Source: Methanobacteriota archaeon (GTDB taxonomy: Archaea > Halobacteriota > Halobacteria > Halobacteriales > Halalkalicoccaceae). From it: DNA of 19,966 bases. Position numbers and translations under genes: made by a program. The notes under the pieces were generated by a model. It did no database searches. It was given only the letters and a program-made list of their open reading frames with translations, and was not told where the DNA came from. Shown piece after piece: positions 1 through 8,208 of the stretch. Where the stretch lies: positions 1 through 19,966 of the forward strand of contig JADFQH010000011.1 in assembly GCA_022561895.1 (NCBI GenBank), given 5' to 3'. Within the stretch, counting starts at the first letter, position 1. Each line of letters starts with the position of its first letter.

Positions 1-498
1 TGCCGGTCTATAACCCAACGCCAGCAGCGCCCCGTGCGCCTCACCCTGAGCTTTCGCCACGCCGTCACCGCCATCGCCGCCGCCGGACAGATCCTGGGCG
101 GGCAGCCGATCGGGCATCTCGACCAGCAAACGCTCCGCCGTCTTGCGCCCGATGCCAGGCAACCGGGTCAGCGCCACGAGATCCTTCTCCACGACGCAGC
201 GCCGAAAACCCTCGACGCTGATCCCCGACAAGATACCGAGCGCGATACGGGCCCCCACGCCAGAAACCTTCAGCAGACTTCTGAATAGCGCCCGCTCCGC
301 CTCGGAGGAGAACCCGTAAAGGATATGGGCATCGTCGCGAATGAGCAGGTGGGTCACGAGCCGTAACGGCTCGCCGGCGTTGGGCAGGCTATAAAACGTT
401 GACATCGGCGCCTGAATCTCATACCCGACACCGCCCACGTCCAACGTCAACTGCGGTGGCAGCTTGGAAACCAGCGTACCTTCGAGGAACCCGATCAC
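1..498 (-). CDS. ruvA: Holliday junction branch migration protein RuvA (bacterial, C-terminus off window)
   Basis: RuvA binds four-way DNA junctions as a tetramer and loads the RuvB motor for branch migration. Reading the minus strand from a GTG at 498 gives 166 residues with no stop before the window edge. The OB-fold domain comes first (VGGVGYEI near residue 22, LYGF near residue 60). Two helix-hairpin-helix motifs follow (KVSGVGARIALGIL around residues 75-88 and RLPGIGRKTAERLLVEM around 109-125). The start of the flexible linker and domain III (LLALGYRP) is at the edge. The GTG overlaps the ruvC stop (GTGA), the usual translationally coupled ruvC-ruvA order of Gammaproteobacteria. Archaea do not use RuvABC, so this gene does not belong to the same genome as the rest of the window. 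The family call is certain; the source bacterium is not known. Confidence 0.95.
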   Translation of the reverse strand, partial: MIGFLEGTLVSKLPPQLTLDVGGVGYEIQAPMSTFYSLPNAGEPLRLVTHLLIRDDAHILYGFSSEAERALFRSLLKVSGVGARIALGILSGISVEGFRRCVVEKDLVALTRLPGIGRKTAERLLVEMPDRLPAQDLSGGGDGGDGVAKAQGEAHGALLALGYRPA

Positions 499-935
499 GA
501 CTGAACCGCTAGCTCGCGAAGCAGCGCATGGGTATTGCGCTCGTGGGAATGGCATAGCGCCACCGCAAGGGCGTCGGCAGCATCGGCCTGCGGTTCGTCG
601 TTCATGGCTAACAACATCTTGACCATGTGCTGGACCTGGGTTTTGTCGGCCGCGCCGCTACCGACAACGGCCTTCTTGATATGCCGGGTTGCATACTCGA
701 AGATCGGTAACTCCGCTTGGAATGTCCCGCACAACGCAGCAGCTCGGGCCTGACCCAGTTTCAGGGCGCTATCGGCGTTTCTGTGCACGAAGACACGTTC
801 GATCGCCACCTCAACGGGCTGGTATCGGGCCACCAGCGCGGCGACTTCACCAAAGATCTGTCTGAGCCGGCTACTGTGGTCACCCGCGGTACGGATCGTG
901 CGCCAATCGAGCTTGCGGTCTCGTTCGATCACCAA
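495..935 (-). CDS. ruvC: Holliday junction resolvase RuvC, N-terminus missing at junction (bacterial)
   Basis: RuvC is the dimeric endonuclease that resolves Holliday junctions with RuvAB. The surviving part matches the family from about residue 17 onward: IERVF carries the second catalytic acidic residue (Glu46 in this fragment), NADSALKLGQAR is the conserved central helix, and QADAADALA carries the last two catalytic aspartates (118 and 121). The N-terminal strand with the first catalytic Asp (GIDPGSR-type motif) is absent. Continuing past about 932 on the minus strand gives unrelated residues (S, L, S, C, L) because the DNA there is the haloarchaeal pduE gene. The TTG at 935 is only an in-frame codon, not a real start. 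The gene is therefore cut by the sequence junction, not by an in-place mutation. Confidence 0.92.
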   Translation of the reverse strand: MVIERDRKLDWRTIRTAGDHSSRLRQIFGEVAALVARYQPVEVAIERVFVHRNADSALKLGQARAAALCGTFQAELPIFEYATRHIKKAVVGSGAADKTQVQHMVKMLLAMNDEPQADAADALAVALCHSHERNTHALLRELAVQS

Positions 936-938
936 TGA
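925..938. other. Junction between bacterial and haloarchaeal DNA
   Basis: RuvC homology on the minus strand stops at about 932, and the pduE reading frame on the plus strand starts at 935. Two core genes from different domains of life abut with no spacer. Each lacks its expected continuation: the first ~16-20 codons of ruvC on one side, and pduC/pduD on the other. No transposon ends or integrase are visible. The ATGA at 935-938 is compatible with a lost pduD stop overlapping the pduE start. An assembly chimera is the simplest reading. Confidence 0.8.
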
Positions 939-1342
939 CAGAGAACACAGAACCCACCGAGTACCCGCTCGGAGAGAACCCAGAGAACGTCGAAACGCCC
1001 GCAGGAGTGGCGATGTCGGAGATCACGCTCGAAGCACTCGCGGAGGGAGATGTCGCGGGTGAGGACATCCGTATCACGCCAGAAACGCTAGAACGTCAAG
1101 CGAAGATCGCGGAGGAATCCAACAGACCGCAAGTAGCCGAAAACTTCCGGCGGGCCGCGGAGCTAACTCGCGTTCCCGACGAACGCATCCTCGAAATTTA
1201 CAACGCGCTTCGGCCGAGCGGTGCGGATAAGGACCAGCTGTTGGAGATCGCAGACGAACTCGAAACCGAGTACGACGCCGAGGTCAACGCGGCACACGTC
1301 CGCGAGGCCGCAGAGATGTACGAAAAACGCGACCTCTACTGA
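935..1342 (+). CDS. pduE: Propanediol/glycerol dehydratase small (gamma) subunit
   Basis: This is the small subunit of adenosylcobalamin-dependent diol dehydratase, which converts 1,2-propanediol to propionaldehyde or glycerol to 3-hydroxypropionaldehyde. The 135-aa product aligns with the PduE core. EYPLGENPENVETPAG matches the family's start (YPLANKHPEWVKT-type). The conserved blocks RITPETLERQA, NFRRAAELTRVPDERILEIYNALRPS and VREAAEMYEKR then follow in order. It lacks the long N-terminal tail that in bacteria targets the enzyme to a microcompartment. It is followed 20 bases later by the reactivase gene in the same direction, so they form an operon. The large and medium subunits should lie directly upstream but are replaced by bacterial DNA. 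The ATG at 935 is the only plausible start, but it touches the junction, so a few native N-terminal residues cannot be excluded. Confidence 0.9.
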   Translation: MTENTEPTEYPLGENPENVETPAGVAMSEITLEALAEGDVAGEDIRITPETLERQAKIAEESNRPQVAENFRRAAELTRVPDERILEIYNALRPSGADKDQLLEIADELETEYDAEVNAAHVREAAEMYEKRDLY

Positions 1343-1362
1343 ACGCATACTCGCTACCGCTA

Positions 1363-3258
1363 ATGAATCTCATCGCAGGAATCGACATCGGTAACTCGAG
1401 TACCGAAGTCGCGATCTTTCGACGAACCGATGGAACGTGGAGCGCTGTCAGCAGTAGCCTCTATCGAACGACCGGACTAAAAGGCACTACAGAAAACGTC
1501 CCCGGCATCAGGAACGCACTCGAACGTGCGGTCGAGAAAATCGACGCTCCGATATCGGAGCTGGATCTCCTCTTGCTCAACGAGGCCGCACCCGTCATCG
1601 GAGACGTGGCGATGGAGACGATCACCGAAACGGTGGTTACGGAATCGACGATGATCGGCCACGACCCATCCACGCCGGGCGGCGGCGGGTTCGGACGCGG
1701 GGTAGTTGTAGACATCGACACCGACCCCGCGGAAATAGAGGCGAAGTCAGTCGTCGTTCTCATTCCCTCGTCCGTTGATTTCGCGAGCGCTGCAAGCATC
1801 ATCAATGAGTGGCACACTCAGGGGGTTGACGTACAGGCCGCGATCATGCAGAAGGACGACGGGGTGCTCGTCGCCAATAGGGTAGAAATCGAGATCCCGA
1901 TCGTCGACGAGGTCAGGGAGATCGACGAGATACCGATGGACCAGCCGGCGGCCGTCGAGGTCGCTTCCTCGGGACGGACGATCGATCAGCTTTCGAACCC
2001 GTATGGTATCGCGACGGCGTTCGACCTCTCATCGAGCGAAACGCAGAAGATTATCCCGGTCGCGCGGGCGCTGGTCGGCAACAAGTCGGCGGTCGTCATC
2101 AAAACGCCGGAAGGAAACGTCGAAGAGCGGGCGATCCCCGCGGGTTCGGTGCGAATCATCGACGGGAACGGAAACAGCCTTGCGGTCGATACCGACGAGG
2201 GTGCAGAAGCGATCATGGACGCCGTCGAAACCGCGTGGCCGATCACGGACGTCGAGGGCGAACGCGGGACGAACATCGGCGGGATGTTGAACCGTGCGCG
2301 CGCGGAGATGGCGGAGATCACTGGCCAAGACGCCGAGTCGATTCGAATCCGCGATCTGCTGGCAGTGAACACACTTGTCCCAACCGAAGTGGCCGGGGCG
2401 GTCGCCGGTGAACACCGGATGGAACACGCCGTCGGGCTTGCCTCGATGGTCAAGACGAGCGAGCTGCCGATGGCCCAGATCGCAGAGAAGCTCGAATCCA
2501 CGCTCGACACCGAGGTCCGAATACAGGGTGTCGAGGCGTCGATGGCGGTGCTCGGTTCGCTTACGACGCCCGGAACGGACGTCCCGATGGCGCTTCTCGA
2601 TATGGGCGGGGGTTCGACCGACGCGGCGTTTATCAACGAAGGACGAACTGTCGATTCGACGCATCTAGCTGGTGCGGGGGATATGGTGACGATGCTGATC
2701 GATTCCGAACTCGGACTCGACGACCGCTCGCTCGCAGAACGCCTCAAACAGCAGCCGCTCGCGAAGGTCCAGACGCTGTACAGCGCCCGCCACGAGGACG
2801 GAACCGTCCACTTCTTCGATGAAGCCGTCTCGGCTGATCTCTACGGACGGGTCGTTTCCCTGGCTGATGACGGATCGATGGAAGCGGTCCCGACCGATCA
2901 CACTGTTGAGGAGATCAGATCCGTCCGGCGCGACGCAAAAGAGAGCGTGTTTCTCACGAACGCGAGGCGGGCCTTAGAGACGGTGACACCCTCCGAGAAC
3001 ATCCGCCATCTCCCATTCGTGGTGATGGTCGGGCGATCCGCACTCGATTTCGAGATCCCCGAGATGATTTCGGACGCGCTCGCGGAGTACGGCATTGTCT
3101 GTGGCCGAGGAAACGTTCGTGGCACCGAGGGTCCGCGAAACGCGGTCGCGACGGGGCTCGTGCTCTCTGCGGTCGGTGGCGGGGAGTATCTGGACTTTGC
3201 CATCCCGGAGGAGATGGCCGCCCCGATCGAGACGACCGTCGGTGACGTCCATGAGTAG
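1363..3258 (+). CDS. pduG: Diol dehydratase reactivase, large ATPase subunit
   Basis: This is the large subunit of the diol dehydratase-reactivating factor (DdrA/PduG type), an Hsp70/actin-fold ATPase that releases damaged cobalamin from inactivated enzyme. The product has 631 aa against about 610 in Klebsiella. It opens with the phosphate-1 motif GIDIGNSSTEVA (residues 6-17). INEATPVIGDVAMETITET-type sequence appears near residue 70, TESTMIGHDPSTPGG near 92, SNPYGIATAFDLS near 210, NIGGMLNRAR near 305 and the second phosphate motif LLDMGGGSTDAAF near 408. The segment RGNVRGTEGPRNAVATGL is close to the C-terminus. It overlaps the small subunit gene by 8 bases, which implies translational coupling. 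Haloarchaeal diol dehydratases work without a shell, and no microcompartment protein gene is seen here. Confidence 0.95.
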   Translation: MNLIAGIDIGNSSTEVAIFRRTDGTWSAVSSSLYRTTGLKGTTENVPGIRNALERAVEKIDAPISELDLLLLNEAAPVIGDVAMETITETVVTESTMIGHDPSTPGGGGFGRGVVVDIDTDPAEIEAKSVVVLIPSSVDFASAASIINEWHTQGVDVQAAIMQKDDGVLVANRVEIEIPIVDEVREIDEIPMDQPAAVEVASSGRTIDQLSNPYGIATAFDLSSSETQKIIPVARALVGNKSAVVIKTPEGNVEERAIPAGSVRIIDGNGNSLAVDTDEGAEAIMDAVETAWPITDVEGERGTNIGGMLNRARAEMAEITGQDAESIRIRDLLAVNTLVPTEVAGAVAGEHRMEHAVGLASMVKTSELPMAQIAEKLESTLDTEVRIQGVEASMAVLGSLTTPGTDVPMALLDMGGGSTDAAFINEGRTVDSTHLAGAGDMVTMLIDSELGLDDRSLAERLKQQPLAKVQTLYSARHEDGTVHFFDEAVSADLYGRVVSLADDGSMEAVPTDHTVEEIRSVRRDAKESVFLTNARRALETVTPSENIRHLPFVVMVGRSALDFEIPEMISDALAEYGIVCGRGNVRGTEGPRNAVATGLVLSAVGGGEYLDFAIPEEMAAPIETTVGDVHE

Positions 3259-3601
3259 CGGTGAGGAGTCTCCCGTAGCGATCATCGTTTCGCTGCTGGC
3301 TGAGGAGTCGCTACTCAGCGAGCAGATTGGGTATGGGATCGAAGAGGAGGGCGTTCCGTTCAGGACGCATGCGAGTCACGAAGACGATCCGACCGTAGCG
3401 GCTCACGAGGCGGCGTGCGATTCGGCACTCCGGATCGGCGTCGGGATCATGGAGGAAAAAATCGTGCTCCACCACCAGCGACTCCCACGAAACGAGCCGC
3501 TGTTCGCCGTGGTCGATCCCTCGAAGTCGGTCGCCCGCGCGATCGGGACGAACGCCGCGCGACTCGCAAAGCGTACGCCCCTGAAGCCGATCGAGACGTA
3601 G
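3251..3601 (+). CDS. pduH: Diol dehydratase reactivase, small subunit
   Basis: This is the DdrB/PduH-type partner of the reactivase. It resembles the dehydratase medium subunit and swaps with it during cofactor exchange. The 116-aa product contains the family signatures GIEEEGVPFR (residues 29-38), LPRNEPLFAV (78-87) and GTNAARLAKRTPLK (99-112), at the usual length of about 115-125 aa. The ATG at 3251 lies inside the end of pduG. In-frame upstream codons belong to a pduG shadow frame, so this start is preferred. The gene ends one base before the stop of the convergent mutase gene. With pduE and pduG it forms the tail of a pduCDEGH operon. Confidence 0.92.
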   Translation: MSSGEESPVAIIVSLLAEESLLSEQIGYGIEEEGVPFRTHASHEDDPTVAAHEAACDSALRIGVGIMEEKIVLHHQRLPRNEPLFAVVDPSKSVARAIGTNAARLAKRTPLKPIET

Positions 3602-3602
3602 G

Positions 3603-5309
<1,707 letters not shown>

Positions 5310-5345
5310 ACCTCCTGTTTTTGCCGGGATGTCCATTAAGAATTC

Positions 5346-5359
5346 CGGGTAGCTACCCG
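5346..5359. promoter_or_regulatory. 14-bp perfect palindrome between mutase promoter and start (operator candidate)
   Basis: CGGGTAGCTACCCG is a perfect 14-base palindrome with no loop. It lies between the predicted TATA box (5393-5400 on the minus strand) and the mutase start codons (5336 or 5309), close to where transcription should begin. That position suits a repressor binding site. The lack of a loop favours a DNA-binding dimer over an RNA hairpin. No regulator gene is adjacent. Confidence 0.4.
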
Positions 5360-5385
5360 CTATTGTCCCTAACCTTATTACTAGA

Positions 5386-5402
5386 AAGATATATATTTAT
5401 AC
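5386..5402. promoter_or_regulatory. Shared AT-rich divergent promoter (TATA region)
   Basis: The run AGATATATATTTATACA contains a TATA-like element in both orientations. On the plus strand it is centred about 22-25 bases before the ATG at 5417, right for a leaderless transcript of the zinc-finger gene. On the minus strand TATAAATA (5393-5400) would place the mutase transcription start near 5370, giving a leader of 35-60 bases that includes the palindrome. Confidence 0.5.
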
Positions 5403-5416
5403 AGTACATATCAGTG

Positions 5417-5590
5417 ATGAGGAATAACCTAATGGTCCGCTATCCCGATTGGTGCTGTCAACACTGTGGTGAACCGCTCCGTACTGTGCCGTGTCTGAAC
5501 TGCATCCCGCTCGAACAGATGGACGAGGAGACTGATCCAGGAGACGGTGCTGGCGAACGCGATGGCGTCACCGTCTCCACATCAAAGTAA
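5417..5590 (+). CDS. Small zinc-finger protein (two CxxC knuckles)
   Basis: This 57-aa protein has a single treble-clef or zinc-ribbon-like unit: CQHC followed eight residues later by CLNC (residues 14-17 and 26-29 from the ATG at 5417). The tail is acidic and low-complexity. Haloarchaea encode many such zinc-finger microproteins of 40-70 residues, and most have no known role. The ATG at 5417 sits at leaderless distance from the TATA element, so it is chosen over the ATG at 5432, which would give 52 aa. It is divergent from the acyl-CoA mutase, with a shared intergenic promoter, and convergent with the CBS-ParB gene 24 bases later. The CxxC pair is seen directly; zinc binding and any regulatory role are inferred. 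Confidence 0.7.
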   Translation: MRNNLMVRYPDWCCQHCGEPLRTVPCLNCIPLEQMDEETDPGDGAGERDGVTVSTSK

Positions 5591-5614
5591 TCGTAGAGAG
5601 GTTCAAGAACTCAG

Positions 5615-6433
5615 TCAGGACTGGAGGCGTTTCGTCGTCTCGACGAGCGGGTGGCGTGCGTAATCAACGACCGAGATATCCGAGATCGAGGAAAGGCCCT
5701 CGTCGCGGGCGGTTCGTTCCATCCCGAGTTCGATCTCCTCGTCGATGACGATCACATAGGCGTCCATCCTCTCGACCCCGAGTTCGGCAGCGGCCATCAC
5801 GCGGTGATGACCGTCTGCGAGCAGGAATCGGCCGTCGACATCGATCACGACGAGGGGCTCTGCGAGCCGGTGTTCGAGCTCGTACTTCCGGCCTTCGAGT
5901 TCATCGGCGTAGACTTTCCCTTGCGTGGGGACGAGATTCGAAAGCGAGACCGTCCGGCGTTCTTCGTTGACCGAGATGTCGTGGATGCTTTCGAGCGTGC
6001 GGATGAGCTTCCCCACTTTCTCGGGGGTAGCGCGTTCGATCTGGCTGCGGATCACGTCGGCGTTCGAGATGATCCCGACTAGATTTCCCGCGTCATCGAC
6101 GACCGGGAGCTTCTGGATACCCGAACGAAGGATGACGCGGGCGGCGTCGGTCACTTTCATCCGAGGGTGGGCAACGACCAACTCCGTGGTCATCACCTTG
6201 AATATCGGTTCGTCGTCGTCCGCGAGCAGCAGATCGCGTGCGCTGATAAACCCCTCGACGCGCCGCCCGTCACAGACCGGAAAGCCACTGTGTTCGTCGC
6301 TTTCGGCGATGCGTACCGCTACTTCGCCCGTGGTCGCATCCGGCGAGACCGTCGCCACGTCGCGGGTCATATACTCGTTGACGCGGGGTTTGCCATCCGT
6401 GACGCCTCCGTTCATAGCTATACTGTCGGTCAT
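5615..6433 (-). CDS. CBS-pair protein with ParB/sulfiredoxin-like domain
   Basis: The product has 272 aa. A tandem CBS (Bateman) module covers residues 18-135: the first CBS holds VNEYMTRDVATVSPDAT and GFISARDLL, the second VMTTELVVAHP and LVGIISNADVI. Such modules bind adenine nucleotides. The C-terminal half (about 150-240) carries a ParB/Srx-like fold with PLVVIDVDGRFLLADGHHRVMAAA split around residues 193-216. The DGHHR motif corresponds to the GxHR phosphate-binding motif of ParB-type NTPases and of related kinases. The full-length ATG at 6433 is used; an ATG at 6415 is possible. The domain pair suggests nucleotide-responsive control of a catalytic or DNA-related domain, but the reaction is unknown. 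The 5' end of this gene is repeated in inverted orientation upstream. Confidence 0.85.
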   Translation of the reverse strand: MTDSIAMNGGVTDGKPRVNEYMTRDVATVSPDATTGEVAVRIAESDEHSGFPVCDGRRVEGFISARDLLLADDDEPIFKVMTTELVVAHPRMKVTDAARVILRSGIQKLPVVDDAGNLVGIISNADVIRSQIERATPEKVGKLIRTLESIHDISVNEERRTVSLSNLVPTQGKVYADELEGRKYELEHRLAEPLVVIDVDGRFLLADGHHRVMAAAELGVERMDAYVIVIDEEIELGMERTARDEGLSSISDISVVDYARHPLVETTKRLQS

Positions 6434-6626
6434 AGGTACTTGAAACCGCTGCGGTAACGGCGGGCGCGTACTATGCCGGGACCTGTCGTACCATCGCCGA
6501 CACTTAGGGATTATCGTAGGGTTTCAATAGATTTCCTGCTCGCTAACCGATCGATGTGGACCGTGTAATCGGAAAAAATCTTCCGATTGGCTACGATAAT
6601 CCCTAACTGCTATGACCGATAGTATA
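6419..6626. repeat. Nested inverted repeat upstream of the CBS-ParB gene
   Basis: There are three nested levels. Outer: the first 15 bases of the CBS-ParB gene (ATGACCGACAGTATA, minus strand 6433-6419) recur with one mismatch on the plus strand at 6612-6626, and the match extends by a further CT upstream. Middle: TTAGGGATTATCGTAG (6504-6519) and its exact reverse complement (6591-6606), 71 bases apart. Inner: a hairpin AATCGGAA/TTCCGATT (6567-6574, 6581-6588) with a six-base loop. In both halves the order reading outward is CTACGATAATCCCTAA and then the ATG segment, but the spacing is 68 bases on the left and 3 on the right. This looks like an inverted duplication of the promoter plus start region, followed by a deletion. 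The gap 6434-6658 holds nothing else recognisable. Confidence 0.75.
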
Positions 6627-6658
6627 CCCCCTCGAAAGGCGCTCGCAAACGCTTTACG

Positions 6659-8134
6659 TTACCGGCGACGCAGCGCCGCCTGCCAGTTGTTCGCCTCGTC
6701 GATCGGTCGTACGCTTCCGTAGTTGTGTGTCGAGAGCGTCTCGAAAAACCGCCCGTCGATCACTTCGCGGACGATCTCCGTCAGTAGCTCTTCGTCTTCC
6801 TCGGTCTCCTCGCCCAAGAAGCCGATCGGGATCTGCGCGCCGGCCATCCTCGCGTGTCCGCCCGCGCTGCCGATCTGATCGAACGCGTCCCGAAGCGTCT
6901 CGCCGATGTCGAGATCGGGACCGTGTGCCCGTGCGGAGATGTAGACGGTTTCGTCCGCAAAGCCATAGACGAGCACTCCACTGACTCCCTGCATGTTGAG
7001 CAGCCGATCGGCGGCTTGGGCAAGCGCATCACGATCACGGAGACGACCGACACAGGTCGTACAGATGCCGTCTTTGACCCGGCTGTTCCTGATCGCTCGC
7101 GCCAGCGTCTCTATGGTTTCGGCGCTGACCGTCGGTCGTTCGACCTGGTCGAGGACGCCGATATCGACGTGGGGCAACAGGAGGGCCGCCGCCTCGAAAT
7201 CGAGCTGACAGACCCCCCGTGAGAAATCGTCCGTGTCGGTTCGAATGCCGAAGAGAAGCGCCGTTGCAAGCTCCTCGCCCGGTTCGACTTCGAGCGCGTC
7301 GAAGTACTCGACGAGCATCGTACTCGTCGAGCCAACGTCGCTTCTGACATCGAGATGGCGCGCCTCGACCGGACCCGGCGAGGGATGGTGGTCGATGACG
7401 ATATCGATCGGGGTCTCCTTTTCGAGCTGGTCGTTAACCCCTGGAAGCGAGTGATCGACGAGCGCGATCGCGTCGAAGGCAGCCGCCTCCGCTGGATCGT
7501 CGAGACTGACGAGATCGAGATCGAGAACGTTGACGAGCGCGCGGTTTTCCTGATGGGAGATCTCCCCGAAGTAGTAGACCGCCGCCTCGACACCACTCGC
7601 GCGCGCAAGCGCTGCAAGACCGACGCCGCTTGCGATCGCGTCGGGATCGGGGTTGTCGTGTAAGACGATCCCGAGCTGCCCGTCGATTCCCTTGAACAGA
7701 TCGCGCAGATGCCGGGCGCGACTCGCCTTCCGCCCGGTGATGCTTTTTTTGGTGTACTCGCGGAACGCACCGGTCGGATCGACGACCGTGTCGACGAGTT
7801 CGGTGAGCGTCCGTCGCTCCTCTTTCGTGGGTTCGTCGCCGGTGTAGGCGACAGTTGGCACGTCCTCGAACGCCTCGCTGGCTGCGCGTGCGATCGCAAC
7901 GTTTCTCGTCGAGGATTCCGTTCCGATGAACACGCTCGTTAGTGATTCGATCCCCGAAAGCACCGCTGGGTCGGCCGGGTCCGCGGCGGTGATCGTCACG
8001 TCCCGCTGTGGAAACTCCCGCTGTTCGGGATCGAGAGTGACGATATGAACCGTTGCGCCCTGCTCCCGCGCGAGTTCGACCAGCGCGTGACCGACAGTCC
8101 CGGCTCCACATCCCAGGAGCAGTCGAGCAACCAT
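6659..8134 (-). CDS. TrkA-N / DHH-DHHA1 phosphoesterase
   Basis: The product has 491 aa. The N-terminus (residues 1-115) is a Rossmann-like TrkA-N/RCK nucleotide-binding domain with a GxGxxG-type loop (LLGCGAGTVG, 6-15). A DHH phosphoesterase domain follows: HDNPDPDAIASG (159-170), ALVDHS (224-229), IDHHPS (247-252), GSTSTML (268-274) and GIRTDT (296-301). The DHHA1 domain ends with GGHARMAGAQ (425-434). DHH-DHHA1 proteins of the NrnA/GdpP group hydrolyse short oligonucleotides, pAp or cyclic di-AMP using two Mn ions. All metal-ligand motifs look intact, so activity is likely; which substrate is used cannot be read from the sequence. Haloarchaea make c-di-AMP, so that is one candidate. The start codon lies 74 bases after the end of the broken flavin reductase gene. 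Confidence 0.88.
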   Translation of the reverse strand: MVARLLLGCGAGTVGHALVELAREQGATVHIVTLDPEQREFPQRDVTITAADPADPAVLSGIESLTSVFIGTESSTRNVAIARAASEAFEDVPTVAYTGDEPTKEERRTLTELVDTVVDPTGAFREYTKKSITGRKASRARHLRDLFKGIDGQLGIVLHDNPDPDAIASGVGLAALARASGVEAAVYYFGEISHQENRALVNVLDLDLVSLDDPAEAAAFDAIALVDHSLPGVNDQLEKETPIDIVIDHHPSPGPVEARHLDVRSDVGSTSTMLVEYFDALEVEPGEELATALLFGIRTDTDDFSRGVCQLDFEAAALLLPHVDIGVLDQVERPTVSAETIETLARAIRNSRVKDGICTTCVGRLRDRDALAQAADRLLNMQGVSGVLVYGFADETVYISARAHGPDLDIGETLRDAFDQIGSAGGHARMAGAQIPIGFLGEETEEDEELLTEIVREVIDGRFFETLSTHNYGSVRPIDEANNWQAALRRR

Positions 8135-8208
8135 ACAGTACGCCGTAGCTCTCGGATATGCTAAAGGCTACCGTCTCGGCGAACTCGGAGTCCGAACCGA
8201 TCCACGGA

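Noticed and set aside
1986..2747. A 253-codon minus-strand frame opposite pduG
   Set aside because: It is Ser/Arg-rich low-complexity translation, a shadow of a gene with strong family homology along its full length.
935..3601. Bacterial microcompartment locus
   Set aside because: Only the dehydratase small subunit and the reactivase are present. No shell or targeting sequence is visible, and haloarchaeal diol dehydratases are known without shells.
6504..6606. Inverted repeat as a classical MITE
   Set aside because: No target-site duplication is visible, and the outer matches include coding sequence of the adjacent gene, which fits an inverted duplication better than a transposon.
6612..6722. 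A 36-codon frame beginning MTDSI on the plus strand
   Set aside because: Its start is the inverted copy of the CBS-ParB start. After five codons it runs antisense through the end of the DHH gene, so it looks like a duplication remnant and not a gene.
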